Shown here in pieces: positions 62,243-64,000 of a stretch of 64,000 bases of DNA. The notes under the pieces were generated by a model, which saw only the letters and a program-made list of their open reading frames with translations, ran no database searches and had not been told where the DNA came from. How positions within the stretch are numbered: position 1 is the stretch's first letter; each line of letters opens with the position of its first letter. Position numbers and translations under genes: made by a program. The stretch is from Thiobacillus sp. (GTDB lineage: Bacteria > Pseudomonadota > Gammaproteobacteria > Burkholderiales > Thiobacillaceae): assembly GCF_018780105.1 (NCBI RefSeq), contig NZ_JADMKC010000018.1:160160-224159 (forward strand), given 5' to 3'.

Positions 62243-62818
62243 TCACATTCCGAACAGCATTGCCAGACCGCTGGCCGCAATCGCGGCGCCTGCCAGCTGC
62301 ATGGCATAGCGCCCGATCAGGCTGCCGGCGATACCGACGCCATGCAGGCAAGCCGTCGCCAGCACAAAGCCCAGGGCATACAACATGGGCGAGGCGGCTT
62401 GCGGCATTTCGAGCCCATGGGCGTAGCCGTGAAAAACCGCAAACCCCGCGGCAATCGCCATGCCGGCCAGCACGGCCCATTGGCGCTGCGTGGCGATCAG
62501 CAAGCCCAGCACCAGCACCGAGACGGCTATGCCGGTTTCGGCCTGCGGCAGCACCCAACCCGCCAAGGCGAGTCCGCCGCCCAACACCATCGCGCCGACA
62601 AACGCGGCCGGCACCGCCCACACTGCGCGCCCGCCCTGCTGCGCCGCCCACAGTCCGATCGCGATCATCGCGAGCAAATGATCCAGTCCGAACAGCGGAT
62701 GGCTCAAGCCGCTGACAAAACCGGTCACCGCATGGCTGCCGGTATGCGCGGATGCGCTGCCCGCGACCAGACAGAGGGCGCCCAGGACGAGCGTGCGTAC
62801 AGGATTCATGTGTTTCAT
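62243..62818 (-). CDS. hupE: HupE/UreJ-type protein (putative nickel permease)
   Basis: 191 aa; ATG 62818 has TGGAGA 7 nt upstream. Signal-like first helix (LVLGALCLVAGSASAHTG), then six TM helices. Conserved HPLFGLDHLLAMIAIGLWA (HxxxxxDH Ni motif) and FAVFHGYAHGLEMP (second His motif). HupE imports Ni2+ for hydrogenase maturation. 33 bp after the hydrogenase large-subunit gene and 3 bp before the ATPase stalk gene. Confidence 0.94.
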   Translation of the reverse strand: MKHMNPVRTLVLGALCLVAGSASAHTGSHAVTGFVSGLSHPLFGLDHLLAMIAIGLWAAQQGGRAVWAVPAAFVGAMVLGGGLALAGWVLPQAETGIAVSVLVLGLLIATQRQWAVLAGMAIAAGFAVFHGYAHGLEMPQAASPMLYALGFVLATACLHGVGIAGSLIGRYAMQLAGAAIAASGLAMLFGM

Positions 62819-62851
62819 TCGTGGTCTCCAGAATTCAAATGCGCGGGCGGA

Positions 62852-64000
62852 TTACTTGATCTTCACCTGCACCAGTTCCTCGCCGTCCGGGTCGGTCACG
62901 TGCACCGCGCAGGCGATGCAGGGGTCGAAGGAGTGGATGGTGCGCAGGATCTCGATCGGCTGTTTCGGGTCGGCCATCACGTGGTTGTCCTGCAGCGCGG
63001 CTTCGTAGGCGCCGGGCTGGCCTTTTGCATCGCGCGGACCGGCGTTCCAGGTACTCGGCACCACCGCCTGGTAGTTGCTGATCTTGGCGTCGTCGATGAC
63101 GATCCAGTGCGACAGCCCGCCGCGCGGCGCTTCCATCAGGCCGACGCCCTGCATGTGTTTGGGCCAGGTCGACGGTTCCCAGTACTGGTCGTTGAACGTG
63201 CGCACATCGCCCGCCTTGATGTTGGCGATGAGCTGGTCGTACCAGCCCTGCATGGCGTCGGCGATGATCTTCGATTCCAGCGTGCGCGCCGCAGTGCGGC
63301 CCAGCGTCGAGAACAGCGCATCGACCGGCACATCGAGCGTTTTCAGCGTGACGCCCACCAGTTCCTTCGCCTGTTCGTTGCCGCTGGCGTACATCATCAG
63401 CACGCGGGCCAGCGGGCCGACTTCCATCGACTTGCCCTGCCAGCGCGGCGATTTCATCCAGGAATATTTCTGGTCCACATTGAGGTGTTCGTAAGGCGGC
63501 TTCGGCCCGGTGTAGTTGAGCTCGGTCTCGCCCTTGAACGGATGCAGACCTTGGGCATCGCCCTGGCTGTACTTGTACCAGGAGTGGCTGACGAACTCCT
63601 GGATCTCGTTGTCCGCATCGAGGTCGATCGGGTGAACTTTGCTCAGGTCGCGGTTAAGGATGACGCCGCGCGGGATGAGGAAGGAATCGGTGTCCCAAAA
63701 GCCTTTCGACGGCAGATCGCCGAACGACAGGAAATTGCCGAGGCCCTCGCCGCGCCCGCCCCAGTCCTTGTAGAAGCCGGCAATCGCCAGGGTGTCCGGC
63801 AGATAGACCTGATCGACAAACTCGCGCATCTGCTTGATGACGTTCTGCACCGTCTGCAGACCCACGATATTGAGCGCAGTGGCATCCTGGCCGCCGCCGC
63901 TGGTGTGCACCGATATGGCCGATGGCACGCCGCCGACCACGAAGTTGGGGTGCGGGTTCTTGCCGCCGAAAATGGCGTGCAGCTTGACCACGTCGCGCTG
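62852..64000 (-). CDS. hyaB: uptake [NiFe] hydrogenase large subunit, C-terminal part (cut by window edge)
   Basis: 383 codons visible; the frame is open to position 64000. Group 1 features: VVKLHAIFGGKNPHPNFVVG, GVPSAISVHTSGGGQDATAL, GVGLMEAPRGGLSHWIVIDD, and the C-terminal L2 motif DPCIACAVH with the two Ni-binding Cys. A short tail (VTDPDGEELVQVKIK) after His is the piece removed by the HyaD/HupD protease. The L1 motif lies outside the window. Oxidises H2 at the periplasmic face of the inner membrane. The small-subunit gene is presumably just upstream; no cytochrome b gene follows. Confidence 0.97.
   Translation of the reverse strand, partial: QRDVVKLHAIFGGKNPHPNFVVGGVPSAISVHTSGGGQDATALNIVGLQTVQNVIKQMREFVDQVYLPDTLAIAGFYKDWGGRGEGLGNFLSFGDLPSKGFWDTDSFLIPRGVILNRDLSKVHPIDLDADNEIQEFVSHSWYKYSQGDAQGLHPFKGETELNYTGPKPPYEHLNVDQKYSWMKSPRWQGKSMEVGPLARVLMMYASGNEQAKELVGVTLKTLDVPVDALFSTLGRTAARTLESKIIADAMQGWYDQLIANIKAGDVRTFNDQYWEPSTWPKHMQGVGLMEAPRGGLSHWIVIDDAKISNYQAVVPSTWNAGPRDAKGQPGAYEAALQDNHVMADPKQPIEILRTIHSFDPCIACAVHVTDPDGEELVQVKIK

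Overview
The window looks like chromosome from a chemolithoautotrophic betaproteobacterium of the Thiobacillaceae/Sulfuricellaceae/Gallionellaceae type. The reasons are GC-rich coding sequence, MSHA-type pilus genes, PEP-CTERM surface proteins, a membrane-bound uptake [NiFe] hydrogenase with HupE, and a complete V/A-type ATPase operon. The genus is inference; no rRNA gene is present. Almost all of the sequence is coding and most genes lie in tightly packed operons. Names rest on motifs read by eye, not on database searches.

Layout. 1-2004: 5' part of a large RTX-type calcium-binding exoprotein, cut by the window edge. 2414-2884: small LuxR-type regulator. 3384-6742: map and glnD, overlapping by 4 bp. 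6782-7383: a small basic protein and a FlaF-like protein. 7500-13039: an integrative element bounded by a perfect 97-bp direct repeat of the 3' end of def. 12943-15489: hpt, MTA/MTI phosphorylase, rsuA and def in one unit. 15568-16128: ampD. 16171-17343: two ~285-bp inverted repeats around a frameshifted DUF4279 gene. 17413-26200: purT, a truncated haemoglobin, a membrane-anchored unknown, typA, a Gly/Cys-rich protein, rmuC, mtfA and an aminotransferase. 26201-27444: a PEP-CTERM protein and a low-complexity lipoprotein. 27648-39526: a 14-gene MSHA pilus/type II secretion-like cluster. 39579-43532: a small exported protein, a cysteine-poor Hsp33, a VWA/metallopeptidase protein, a membrane protein and a MoxR-like ATPase. 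43719-50483: an S4 protein, DUF2069, WrbA, a short inverted-repeat element, a PilZ-like protein, purU, serS and mltF. 50553-50642: tRNA-Ser(CGA). 50876-52906: an Lpp-like lipoprotein and two L,D-transpeptidases. 52881-62239: V/A-ATPase genes. 62243-64000: hupE and the 3' part of the hydrogenase large-subunit gene.

How the genes work together. The msh genes encode the whole envelope-spanning pilus machine: ATPase, platform, PilMNO-like inner ring, secretin, and major and minor pilins. Its motor MshE carries a c-di-GMP-binding MshEN domain. MTI phosphorylase plus Hpt would recycle hypoxanthine. The hydrogenase, HupE and V/A-ATPase genes read in one direction with very short gaps, so H2 oxidation and an ion-translocating ATPase may be co-expressed.

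The most novel-looking item is the element at 7500-13039. It has a tyrosine integrase targeted to the 3' end of def and a perfect consensus sigma-70 promoter. That promoter drives seven overlapping small genes that end in a protein with the sequence motifs of a family A polymerase palm. The cargo is a PEP-CTERM surface protein. I do not recognise this module as a named element family.
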